Of a stretch of DNA of 64,000 bases, positions 9,919 to 19,434 are shown piece by piece; the stretch's first letter is position 1; each line of letters begins with the position of its first letter. The stretch comes from Ligula intestinalis (lineage: Eukaryota; Platyhelminthes; Cestoda; Diphyllobothriidea; Diphyllobothriidae). The position numbers and the translations under genes are program-made. The notes under the pieces are model-generated. The model saw nothing but the letters and a program-made list of their open reading frames with translations. It was not told where the DNA came from and did not search any database. The DNA lies in the NCBI GenBank assembly GCA_036362985.1, contig JAYGXS010000007.1, forward strand, positions 7,910,675-7,974,674, read 5' to 3'.

Positions 9919-11786
9919 CAGCTGCCGCCGAAGACCATGCAACGCTAATTATGAAATTTGGCTGGACACTTAAGCATATATTTGAAAACACTATTGTGAT
10001 TTATTCATATTATTGAATTTTGCGAAAGCCTTTTACTTAGTTAATTCGTCATTTTAGTTATGTATATAAAGAGAAATAACCATTAGTTTTGGGGAAATTT
10101 GAAGTAGTCTCATATGGAAGTAAGTTCCTATGCTATTACGAAAGAGAGAACAAAACTGCACGTTAATGTTGATAATACTAGAAATGAACTCAAAATAAGC
10201 AAAATAGGTATAGAAGATATCCCTTCCAGAACTGAAAAAGTTTCTACAAAATTATTGAGATTGAAATGAAGCCAAGTTAAAGGAACCAAATTTGTTTGCA
10301 GTAACATTTAACAGTTGTTTTTAAGAAATAATATTTAGCCATTCTGTTAATTTTTTTGCACAAAATGAAATAAAAGCAGAGTTTTTGCTTAAATGCAGCA
10401 GTAAAGCTTAAATGCCCTTAAATAAAAGCCAAATATCTGATATGTTCTCGCGTATTAAAGACAAATAAGTGCTAATTGAATTTAAGTCGTGAAGAAAAAT
10501 AGTTTTTTGTATAATTTTCGTTCCCCTTTAACTTTATTAAGAAACGAAACAGACGGAAGAATAATAATTATTTCGGAAAATGGCATTGTATATGGCTAGT
10601 TTTTTTAATTCACCAGTATATATCTGAATGTGGAATCAAACTACTCATCTGGAAGGTAATCCATCATAAAGAAAAAAAAGTTCTTTTATCACCAGTCAAA
10701 TTGAATCGTTTGTCTTCAGGAAACATAGAGAAATTCTCAAAATTCTCAAATTTCATAATGAAATTACTTTGGAAAAATTTAATATACGCAGAAGTTCGTC
10801 AGCCGACGATCTAATTAAGGCAATTTCTAAGAGGTTACCTTTTATGAAACCCCTTTTAATAATCTTAGGAATAGTAGTCTCAGTGTTCCACTGCTGACAT
10901 GATTCACTCTCGACAATGTGGTGTGCTGTTTCCAGGCATTTCTACGAATGAGCGACATGATCATCATTCTTAGAACTAATATTCAAAAACACTTTCTTTC
11001 GGTAAATACTCTTTATTAATATCTAATTTTAAAGGTTTTGGTGTAAACGTCGAACAGATGCACAATTTAGTCAAAATATATTTGAAACTTTGTTCTAACC
11101 GGTTAATTATTGATTCAATGTCATTGAAAAAAGTGTTTCATCATTTTCCTTCTTTTCTCTATGTTCAATGATCAATTCATAAATTGTGCATATGTTCGAC
11201 GTTTACACCTAAACCTTTAAAATTAGGTATAAATAAAGCGTATTTATTTAAACAAAGTGTTTTTGAATGTGAGTTCTTAGAATAATGATCATGTTGCTCA
11301 TTCGTAGAAATGCCTCGAAACAGTAAACCACATTGTCGAGAGTGAATCATGTCAGCAGTGGAACTCTGAGTTATGAATTGATCATTGAACATAGAGAAAA
11401 GAAGGAAAATGATGAAACACTTTTTTCAATGACATTGAATGAATGATTAACCGGTAAGAACAAAGCTTCAAATATATTTTGACCAACGAAAAATTCTTTC
11501 ATTGTAAAGAAGATGGTTGCTTCAAGGTTTTAACGTTACGCAATATCTCAATTTATTGTTCTAATTAAGAGCTCTTTTTTACGTCTCTAGAACCACGGGA
11601 TTATCGAAAAAATTTTACTTTCCTTTACGAGCACTTAGTGATTCCTATAGTTCTTTTAAGTACTTTATTTGCGTAATGCTGTTCATGATTATTTCTATGT
11701 TTTCTGAAAAACATTCACACTGGTATTGGAGTCATCATCAAACTTATACAAATTTAGGAAAATTACATGGTCGATGGCGACCACTG
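9919..11786. mobile_element. Non-autonomous DNA transposon with TIRs, inserted at TA inside PLE-4
   Basis: The 1868-bp AT-rich block is bounded by imperfect 21-bp terminal inverted repeats. The left end is CAGCTGCCGCCGAAG.. (9919-9939) and the right end, inverted, is CAGTGGTCGCCATCG.. (11786-11766); both finish in GACCATG, and 15 of 21 bases match. TA at 9917-9918 and TA at 11787-11788 flank it. Removing the block and one TA restores an unbroken PLE reading frame across the conserved PRLYGIPKTHK motif. TA duplication and TIRs are features of Tc1/mariner-like elements and some other cut-and-paste families. No transposase frame is visible, so it is non-autonomous or fully decayed. Confidence 0.8.
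10881..11482. repeat. Interlocked inverted repeats A-B-A'-B' inside the transposon
   Basis: Segment A (10881-11068) recurs inverted at 11180-11367. Segment B (11069-11179) recurs inverted at 11369-11482. The order is A, B, inverted A, inverted B, so the second half is an inverted and circularly permuted copy of the first. Identity looks like roughly 85-90 percent by eye. Confidence 0.85.
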
Positions 11787-12130
11787 TACAAACGGGGGAT
11801 ATGAATGCTTACTGATCGTAGGCTTTTGTGATCACCTTCGCTTATGAAACCTCCTTTTTGGAATCTTTTTAAGTAGTCAGTCCAATGTGTCCCTATTTTG
11901 TCTGTGTAATCTTTTTTCTTTGCCTACTTGCTTACATTTTGTCTCGTTTGAAAGGATTCTTTCATCTTCCTTATGCAGTCCGATCTGTTTATTATAACGA
12001 CACCCGTTCCTCTATCAGGTCTATTCATTAAGATGCCTTTGTTTTGTTGCAGCTCTGTTAACTTTTAAAGATGTGCTTTTGTCAGCAATTCTCGGCTTTC
12101 TGGGCATTTGTTCAGATACTGGAAGTTACA
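11787..12130 (-). pseudogene. PLE-4, N-terminal RT part (upstream of the insertion)
   Basis: The minus strand encodes the RT finger region: ILMNRPDRGTGVVIINRSDC, KESFQ, GTHWTDYLKRFQKGG and HIPRLY. In PLEs this block directly precedes LYG(I/L)PKTHK, which is found at 9918-9890. It contains a stop near the start and at least one stop after RQNVSK, so it is dead. Together with 8530-9918 it makes a nearly complete RT and nuclease. Confidence 0.7.
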
Positions 12131-12179
12131 GTTCACAAGTGTGGATTTAAAGTGCTGGACACTTTCCGCTTGAAGTAAA

Positions 12180-12310
12180 AACGAACATTATGGACAGCTT
12201 GTTTATTTTTTAAACCCCTCTCATACAAATGTATTGTCCTGAAAAGAATTTACTGAAAGTGCACGTACGCTCAACAAACTTGTCTTCAAAATTAGAACGG
12301 TTTTCATTGA
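12180..12310 (-). repeat. Inverted terminal repeat of PLE-4, 5' copy
   Basis: This is the partner of 8355-8490 in inverted orientation. It lies upstream of the PLE-4 coding part on the minus strand. Confidence 0.5.
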
Positions 12311-13045
12311 AAAGCATTATGCAAAAGCCAACATTAATTCTGACTTACGTGCAAACCAATGTACAGTTGATGTCCTTACTCATAAAATTTCTACCAAAAT
12401 TACAAAATGTGATTCCGATTTGACAAAATCACTTAAGTCGGCTTGTCATACTGATGATAGTTAAGTCGACTCTTCAGATATTTTCGTCGTCTCAAGATGC
12501 ACACTTTTAAAAGAATTTCCTTTTTCTCGTCTGAAAAAATAGTGTACATTATAAAATATGTACACTTGATGATTATGCTTTTTTTAACAAATTCAAATTT
12601 ATTTTTTTAAAACATGCAAAAAAATACAACAAGGGATAAAGTGTTTGAGGTCGATCTGTCAATGCATTTGCTATTCATGTTTTCAATACACATGCTTAAG
12701 ACTTTCCTTATACAGAAATGGATCCATTCTTCTACGGGAGGTGCACTCGTCGGACGGCCAAGTTCAACCAAATTAATTTCTAATATTTCTGTAGAGAAGG
12801 TAAATTATGTTTAGTGAGGTCGCCTGAAGTGAGATGGGCGCAGTGCGGAAAAGGAAAACAAGCCGATGAGCTTAAAGGTATCACGGTGCGCTAAAATCCG
12901 TGGCGTGGAGGATTGTCAACTGACGAGATAACTTGGACACCCCAGTTAGCCCAGTGTGTCTTGCTCATCGAAGTAGCTTATTGTGGTAAGAAAGTTAACG
13001 TCAATGGCTACTTCTTAATTTGGCCTTTATGACGCTCCCGCACGG
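12311..13045. other. No gene recognised
   Basis: AT-rich to 12830, then more GC-rich. No coding motif or repeat end was identified. Confidence 0.5.
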
Positions 13046-13049
13046 GAGC

Positions 13050-13255
13050 CTACCTAGCAATGTGGTGTTGCTGCGCACAATAAGGCCTGCACGGCTACCT
13101 CTTCAGCTTTGGTCAGTCTCCGATCAGCGTTGGCAAGGCCCGTTCGCAGCTCATCCACCTCACTGGTTTACTTGTTTTCTAGACGCTCACGTTGACTCTG
13201 AGTCTTGGCTATTTCAACCTCGGAGTCCAACCTGATTCGATGCAATTCGACTACA
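13050..13255 (-). pseudogene. Exon of a coiled-coil protein gene, broken
   Basis: The minus strand has an acceptor-like CTACTGTAG followed by a charged heptad-rich frame: RLDSEVEIAKTQSQRERLEN, a TAA stop, then TSEVDELRTGLANADRRLTK and AEEVAVQALL. The spacing of Leu, Val and Ile among Glu, Lys and Arg is typical of a long coiled coil. The in-frame TAA suggests a pseudogene. I do not recognise the family. Confidence 0.4.
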
Positions 13256-13384
13256 GTAGGGTTTTAAAGTTATTAACGTAATGCATGATACCATGCGTAC
13301 TTATTTTAAATTAGTAGCAATATTCTACAACATCAAGGGAACTCGCTGATAAAGACTATGTGAAAAACAATTCAGCATATATTG

Positions 13385-13545
13385 TGGGGTTTTTTCCTGC
13401 TCAAGCTCAAGTTGGCAACGTAAGTCTCCAGTCTCTCTTCCTTATTCTTGAAGTTCCTTATCACGCTCTGCGCTGTGAAGGCTTCATTCTCGAGAAATTT
13501 CTTGTCCGCGCGCAGCTTGGCCACCGAATGCAAACACTGTCATCT
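13385..13545 (-). pseudogene. Second possible exon of the coiled-coil gene
   Basis: The minus strand reads SVAKLRADKKFLENEAF in one frame and RDKELQE, RETGDLRCQLELEQEK in another. Together these look like a coiled coil interrupted by a frameshift. It is in the right order and strand to be the exon upstream of 13050-13255. No convincing donor site was found. Confidence 0.3.
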
Positions 13546-13859
13546 TTTTCTTTTCACAACCGATATTGCATTGGGAAAATAAGAAAGCGAATATTTGTCA
13601 AGGTGATAGGAAAGACAGGTAATAAATTCGTAATTTTTGAACACAGGACTGCAGCCTAATCGATCTCAAATATCTGCTTAGTCTATATGGTATTAAATCA
13701 TTTATATTGTGAGCAGACTAGCAGGTTTCGCCTCCCTCAGATGGGTACTTTATTAGCAGATTTTTGCTTAGAATCATGACCTTACTGTCAAAACCTTTAA
13801 TGTCCTATCGGTGTTCAGATGAAAGAACAAATGTCTGCCTTGTGAATAAGACAATCCCG

Positions 13860-14035
13860 TGTTTCGAGAGTTAGGGCGTTAGACTTCTAACGAACAGACA
13901 GTGGTCCCAAGGCTCAGGGCTTTCAAAACCTGGGGTTAGTATGGCTGGCTGCTGATGGCTATAGAACGAGTAACGGACCTTTCAGCCCCTTTTTTCTTTG
14001 TCCGTATTCCATTTAATACAATCGTGAAAGATTCG
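13860..14035 (+). mobile_element. tRNA-derived short element (SINE-like)
   Basis: A tRNA-like head (GAGTTAGGGCGTTAGACTT) is followed by a body containing CTTTCAGCCCC and TTTCTTTGTCCG. The body resembles 23090-23170 (CATTCCAGCCCC, TTGTCTTTGCCGG). It has no coding capacity. Confidence 0.45.
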
Positions 14036-14039
14036 TGGC

Positions 14040-14360
14040 CTCGGGGGCATAAGAATCCACATTAGCGGGGAAGGCCAACGCCCTACCAATTAAGCGACGA
14101 AAGCCTCCGTAGATCTTGCATTTAATCGCACCTGGGTCGAAATACCCACCCAGCTTACTAAAATTCTGGAATCCACTACAAGGGAAACAGCAGGCTGACT
14201 GCCCTGTAATAGTGGATTCAACACGTGTAGTAAGCTAGGTGGAGGGTAAATCCACCCAAGTGTGATTTAATTCAAGGCCCTCTGCGTGCCTTCATTGCTC
14301 AATCGGTAGAATTTTTGCTGTTATCAATCCTTTCCTGCCAATGTGGGTTATAATCCAACC
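14040..14360. mobile_element. Palindromic fold-back element with two tRNA-like arms
   Basis: Arms at 14117-14183 and 14205-14278 are inverted copies (TTTAATCGCACCTGGGT versus TTTAATCACACTTGGGT in the folded orientation) separated by about 20 nt. The inverted similarity continues outward into tRNA-like sequence on both sides. On the right this is TTGCTCAATCGGTAG with GTGGGTTATAATCCAAC; on the left, inverted, it is TCGCTTAATTGGTAG with GTGGATTCTTATGCCC. These look like pol III A and B boxes facing away from a shared centre near 14195. Confidence 0.6.
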
Positions 14361-14459
14361 GAGACCATAACTTTTTCACAACTGGGTCAACCAAAAATAG
14401 ATAAGAGATGAATATGAGCAACTAAAAGTTAATTAAGTAATATATGTATGTACGAGGGG

Positions 14460-14830
14460 CTTCTGAAGGCAAGCATACAAAATGCTGTAGAGGCTACAGC
14501 TGGCTGAGGGAAAGGATTTAGGCGAGAAGATAGCGCTGGGACAGTAACTAGGAGGAATAGGAGAAGTAAGAGGAGGATGCGGGAGAGATAATGACAGAGA
14601 TAGAGGGAGGAGGTAGAGGATTGAAAAGGATTGACTGCACGATATCGACAGACTAGGATGTTATTATATTTGGGCAGAAGGGCAAATGTAACTAAGGGAG
14701 TTTATATGTGGCAAAGAGTAGAAGGACGAATAACGCAGAGGATTAGAAGAAGATAGGAAAGAATAAAAGAAAAACGAAAAAAAGGGAAAAAAGAGAAGAA
14801 GCAAAGAAAGCTGTCAAAAGAGCACTTATT
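14460..14830 (+). repeat. Polypurine (GA-rich) tract
   Basis: Strong strand bias to G and A over about 350 bp, from an AGGAGG-rich part to an AAAGAAA-rich part. Not coding. Confidence 0.6.
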
Positions 14831-14839
14831 TTTTGAAAA

Positions 14840-15745
14840 GAACAATGATTGGAAAAGGGAAAAGCATTGTCGAGCGCCGAAGCAATTTTGCTTCTTGTTC
14901 TGAGCTTTCGAAACCTTACAAGAGCCAGTCTTCAGAGATAAGGAACAGCAACAAAAAGATGTTAATTAAAGTGGGTATACGCCAATCAAATGCCAACAGT
15001 AGTCAGAGGTATGCAGCAGTAACTTAAAACGAGGAAGAAAATATCGGAGGTCGTCAGAGGTCATGAAGATCAACGAAAATGGGGCAATTATAGGGGTTGC
15101 CTTGTAAGAGTCTGTAGCGACCGTGTACTCTAACAACTGCATGTCCTACATGTCTGGCTTTCGTATGCGCTAACACGTACGCGCCGGGAGTGCCAAGGTC
15201 CTTCTCTGTCTGGCTCACTGGCTGTCCACTTCGCAAGGTCAGTGTAGGGGGAGTTGTTTACGCTCAGTAACTCCCGGACCGGATTACCCACTGTTGAATT
15301 GCAGACCTCCAGGCCCGGTGATCTACTTGCCGAAATGCGACTCGGGACTCCGGCCCACTCACGGCTGGACTGCACTTGTCTGGGAGTCACTTGCATGTAT
15401 CTCACATTCTACGCTTGTTCCACCTGATTCAATTCTCCCTGACATTATGGCCTTCCACGCCTTATCATATTCACTAGCTTATACATGTTGGGATACGTTC
15501 TATAGCCTATTATCTGGCCGGACCACATCGTATCCCACAAGTCAAAGAGCTCATGACATCCAACAAAATGCTCATTTTCCATCCATACAGTTGACATAGA
15601 GTTAATATAGAGTCGGTGATCTATCCTATTGGGAGATATGGGGCCTTCTTCTTTCCTATTTATTGTATTTCTCAATCTAACTATCGCGCACAAATTTTCG
15701 ATCATTTAAATAATTAAGGTAGGAGATCTTACTCATGAAAGCCAA
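14840..15745. other. Unassigned, GC-richer block at 15050-15420
   Basis: Several short frames on both strands overlap here, but none carries a recognisable motif. The base composition differs from the flanks, so it may be an unclassified repeat. Confidence 0.4.
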
Positions 15746-15749
15746 GAAT

Positions 15750-16740
15750 TTTTACAAGGTACTCCCTGCTACTCAAACGCAGTCCAAACTGCGGCCCTCA
15801 AAGTCTTAGAGCAGTAAGGTGACGGTCGTTTTTCACAAAAGGACATACTGTGATTTATCAAGGAATATTACGTTGTTTAGAAACACTGGGTTTTTTAGCA
15901 AAGGGGAGAATTCCGGAAAAGTGAAATTCGGGCGTACTAGATACACTTAAGTTTCAAATTTAAAGGAAGAGTGCTCATGGAGATCAGTAAAGCAGCACAA
16001 GTAGAACTACGTTGGAAAATAACCGTTTTGTAACATTTTCGGATGTAAATGCTTCCATATTAAGTGCAATGTAATGCATGCCTGTTAGCGAACAGACCGA
16101 ATTCCGAGTACGCATTCCAACACAGTTTTATGATAATTGGCATTTTTATTCCGTTTACGATGGACAAAGGCAACCAGATTTTCGCTTGCTCCTGACGATT
16201 GCAAAGACAAAGAAGTGAAATATTTCGTAAGCTCACATGTGTAGATGCCAGTCATTGACAAATAAATTTCAATTGAATAGTCAGGTGCCACATTTTCTGT
16301 AATTATTTTTGTGATTTCAGTTATGATGAGATTGAGTTCTTTCTTTAAATACCAATTATCGTTTAACGATTTTTACTGGATTCACACGATTAGCAATAAG
16401 ACGGGTTTTATTTTACCTTAAAAACGGTATTTCGTAAGAGCATTCTCCTAAATAACGATTCTGTAGACATTATTTCTTATGCAGCTATCGGTTTGCGTCA
16501 TGGTTTTAGATTCACCAGGGCCTATCAATTCATTTTCCAGAAAAATGAACGTATACCACAAAATTCGAGAAGGAGTAAGCCTAAATTAATTTGTAAAAAC
16601 TTTCTTGAACAAGTGACTCTTGAAAAAGCGCTTTACTTAGATATTTGGGCGTCGAATGTCTTCGTACTTTATTTTTTTGTACATTAAGTCAAGATCAAAA
16701 TGTGAAGTTTTGGTCAGTTCTTTGACTTCTTAAAAAATTA
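15750..16740 (+). repeat. Diverged direct repeat, copy 1 (copy 2 at 27720-28525)
   Basis: Shared anchors in order: ACTCCCTGCTACTCAAA, TCCGGAAAAGTGAAATTCGG, GCGTACTAGATA, ATGCTTCCATATTA, ACATTATTTCTTATGCA, GGGCGTCGAATGTCTTCGTA and TTTATTTTTTTG. No protein. It is likely an old interspersed element of unknown class. Confidence 0.65.
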
Positions 16741-16904
16741 CGGATACATCTTCTACTGGAAATAAAGGAACTTGCCTCTTCATGTATACCGAAGCAGTTT
16801 TTAGTATAAGTGTTTACTTCTAGCCCCAAGTTTAAGATAAAATCAGAGTGAAGTGGCAGAATATCAACAATGATTTTGAGAAAATTAATAATCGTCTATC
16901 CAAT

Positions 16905-17187
16905 GTACTACCTGCAAACGTTAGGACTGCGAGGTTCACGTATTTTTGGCTCATTAGCCGTTGTCAGTCGCAGTTACTCGAATCCAGTATAGCCACAGAA
17001 ACTGCCGCTACACTTGAGTTTTGAGCCCGCGACTAGTGAGCTAGAGACGAGCGTCCTATCCACTGAGCCACCGGGTTGACGCCTTGCCGGTTGTCGGTGG
17101 GGATGTAGAGTCGGGTAACTGCGACTGAAGACGGCTAATTTGCCAGAAATACGCGTATCTTGCATTCCTAGCGTTTGCCGGTAATAC
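16905..17187 (-). mobile_element. Fold-back element with about 80-bp TIRs and a tRNA-like core
   Basis: The left arm (16905-16984) and inverted right arm (17109-17187) share GTA(C/T)TACC, GCAAACG, TTAGCCGT and TCAGTCGCAGTTAC, roughly 75-80 percent identity. The minus strand between them has the tRNA-like GGTGGCTCAGTGGATAGGAC and a weak B box (GCGGGCTCAAAACTC). AAT flanks the left end and ATT the right end, so the target duplication is unclear. Confidence 0.6.
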
Positions 17188-17220
17188 ATTAGTTACTTTA
17201 AGTTAGCAAGTAACATAATT

Positions 17221-17265
17221 GTTTCGTCCTCGAGAAAACGTTGAAGTGTCAATGCCTCATCAGAT
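17221..17265 (-). ncRNA. Hammerhead-like core sequence
   Basis: The minus strand contains CTGATGAG and, 29 nt later, CGAAAC, the two conserved strings of hammerhead ribozymes. The sequence between them can form only an irregular stem (TTGA/TCAA with a bulge). It may be a degenerate ribozyme or chance. Confidence 0.3.
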
Positions 17266-17392
17266 GAAACAGCCAGGGTTGGTGAATCTAGGACCAGATC
17301 AGAGTACACCTATGTACTACTCTTCTGTCCGTTCCGGTTCAAGTTTTTCTATTCACTAATTCTGCTCTATAGATAGAAAGAAAGTCAGATAG

Positions 17393-17416
17393 ATGGATAG
17401 ATAGATAGATAGACAG
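17393..17416 (+). repeat. (GATA)n microsatellite
   Basis: Short run of GATA with one GATG variant. Confidence 0.8.
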
Positions 17417-17926
17417 CATATTTGCGTGTTTTTATATATTCTTGTTTAAAATCGTTAATTTGGGTATATTAAAGCAAATATAGCCTTCTAAGCTTATTAC
17501 TTCATTTTATGGAACATTATTAGCAGGTTTCTAAGGCATAATTTTTGGCAAAAGAAGCTTATGTAGGCCCACTCATATACCCCCTAGTCCCAGCATTTTG
17601 TCTTGTGAAAACGGTGGTTATAGAGTTTTGGGGAAGGGAAATAGAAAAGGCAGAGAATGAAAGTTTTAGAAGTAAGTGTAAAGTGAAAAAAATGTAATCG
17701 AATTTGCTTCCCGAGGTCAGTGGAGGTCAGGTCAGGTCAGGTCAGGTTTTATTGAGGGAAATATAGGTAAATACCTTTGAACTCCCTATTGGTACAGTTT
17801 TTTCAATGCATTTGATCTGTAGAACATTTCAGATCAGTGGCGTTGCCAAAAATTTGAGGGCCGACAGTGAAAAAACTCCTTAGGCATTGTTCAGAAGTCT
17901 AGGGGTTTGAATGCCATTTGAGAGAT

Positions 17927-19366
17927 TTAAGGAGAAAAACTGTCGCCTGGGGGAGAGGGGGGGTGCAGAGTATATTCGAAGCGGATGGCCTGTGCTAAGA
18001 GTAATTTAGGCGGGATGTCATCGGGACCGGATGATTTCGAGTCGTTTAGTGCCATTAACTCCTGAAGAACGGTTGCTTCGGCGAAGGCCACATTTTCAAT
18101 CTTTGGACCGTCATCTAAGCCATAGTTTGGAGGAATGAATCCGATTTCAGTTGTAAAGTTCGATTTGAAAAATTGTGAAAGATGCTCAGCTTTTGCTCCA
18201 TCCTCACTCATTTCTGTTCCATCGCTAGCCTTCAGAAGGGGAACTGGGTCCCGGTTTCGTGTGGTCTTTCTTAAGTAGCCATAAAATAGCTTCGGATTTT
18301 TAACTGCCCGGTTTAGTAAATCTTTTTCAAAGTCTTTGCGCGCTTTGAAGATAAGTCGCTTCACGAGGTTCCTCTGCGTTTTGTATGCATTTAGGGATAC
18401 CGGATTTCTGTCTACTCTATACTTTCTAAACAATCTCCCCTTTTTATTTATCTCCTTCTTCAGCGCTTGAGTCAGCCACTGAGGTTTGTTGTTTAGCTTC
18501 TTCCGTGTAATCGGACAGTGGTTTCTTAGGAGAGTATGCAATAACTCACTGAACCATCCCCAATCATCAGCTATATTGCCAGAAAAAACCAATTCCCAAT
18601 TTACGTTGTTTATTTCGGCCTTCATTTGATCAAAGTCACCACGCCAAATATTCCTTCTAACCTTGGTGGGTTGTTCGGGTACCGAAAATATAGAATAGTC
18701 CCAATTTAGTATGATGTGATCACTTTTACCTAGAGGAGGTAGAGATTGCACCTCGTCGATGCTGTCCAGCGATTTCGTAAGTACCAGGTCTAGGCAGTTT
18801 GATTGCTGCCCCTCACGCACCCTGGTGGGAAATAGAACATGTTGACTGAGAGATGCATTAAGTGTCATAGCTAGTAAACGCCAGTCGAATGCTTGCTCTG
18901 GGCCTCGTGCGTATGATGAACCCCAATCGATAAGCGGGGCATTGAAGTCTCCCATAATCAAGACATCGGGCCGAGCAGCTAATCTCGCTAACTCTTCTAG
19001 TAGACCAGTGTCAGCCTCATGATCATATCTAGGCGGACGGTACACGGTCAGAACTTCCAGGCTGGGTGATTCCGGTACCTTTATAGTAAGCCAGATGGCC
19101 TCGGTGCTGCAATGAAACCGCTCTGTTTTTTCCGAGACTAGCAGTCCATGTTTGACGTAAGTTATAATTCCTCCTCCTTGGCGCCCTCTTCTATCTCTCC
19201 GGAACAGATAAAAGCCAGGTAGTGCCACTTCGCGGTCATCCACGTTTTCAGACAGCCAGGTTTCTGTCAGAGAGATAATGTCGGGAGAAAGGTCATATAT
19301 CTGCACTTTTAGTTCATCTAACTTGGACAACAGACTCTGTGCGTTGGTGTAGAAGAATTTAAGTGA
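17927..19366 (-). CDS. LINE-B ORF2: endonuclease domain plus truncated RT
   Basis: An apurinic-type endonuclease begins at MSLKFFYTNAQSL with the catalytic motifs LTETWLS, YRPP, GDFNAPLIDW and KSDHIILNWDY. A linker and the RT N-terminus follow (WLTQALKKEINKKGR, LFYGYLRK, SSGPDDIPPKLL). After that point the frame continues into unrelated 3' sequence and stops at 17927. The nuclease half looks intact, with no stop over about 480 codons, but the RT palm and its FADD box are deleted. I chose the Met at 19366 because family homology starts there; the frame is open to 19432. Confidence 0.85.
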   Translation of the reverse strand, partial: SLKFFYTNAQSLLSKLDELKVQIYDLSPDIISLTETWLSENVDDREVALPGFYLFRRDRRGRQGGGIITYVKHGLLVSEKTERFHCSTEAIWLTIKVPESPSLEVLTVYRPPRYDHEADTGLLEELARLAARPDVLIMGDFNAPLIDWGSSYARGPEQAFDWRLLAMTLNASLSQHVLFPTRVREGQQSNCLDLVLTKSLDSIDEVQSLPPLGKSDHIILNWDYSIFSVPEQPTKVRRNIWRGDFDQMKAEINNVNWELVFSGNIADDWGWFSELLHTLLRNHCPITRKKLNNKPQWLTQALKKEINKKGRLFRKYRVDRNPVSLNAYKTQRNLVKRLIFKARKDFEKDLLNRAVKNPKLFYGYLRKTTRNRDPVPLLKASDGTEMSEDGAKAEHLSQFFKSNFTTEIGFIPPNYGLDDGPKIENVAFAEATVLQELMALNDSKSSGPDDIPPKLLLAQAIRFEYTLHPPSPPGDSFSP

Positions 19367-19434
19367 CATATTTTTGACGAATTTTGTCTCGGTGGAATTT
19401 GAACTTTGCTTGACATCGGCTGTGTAAGCCACGC

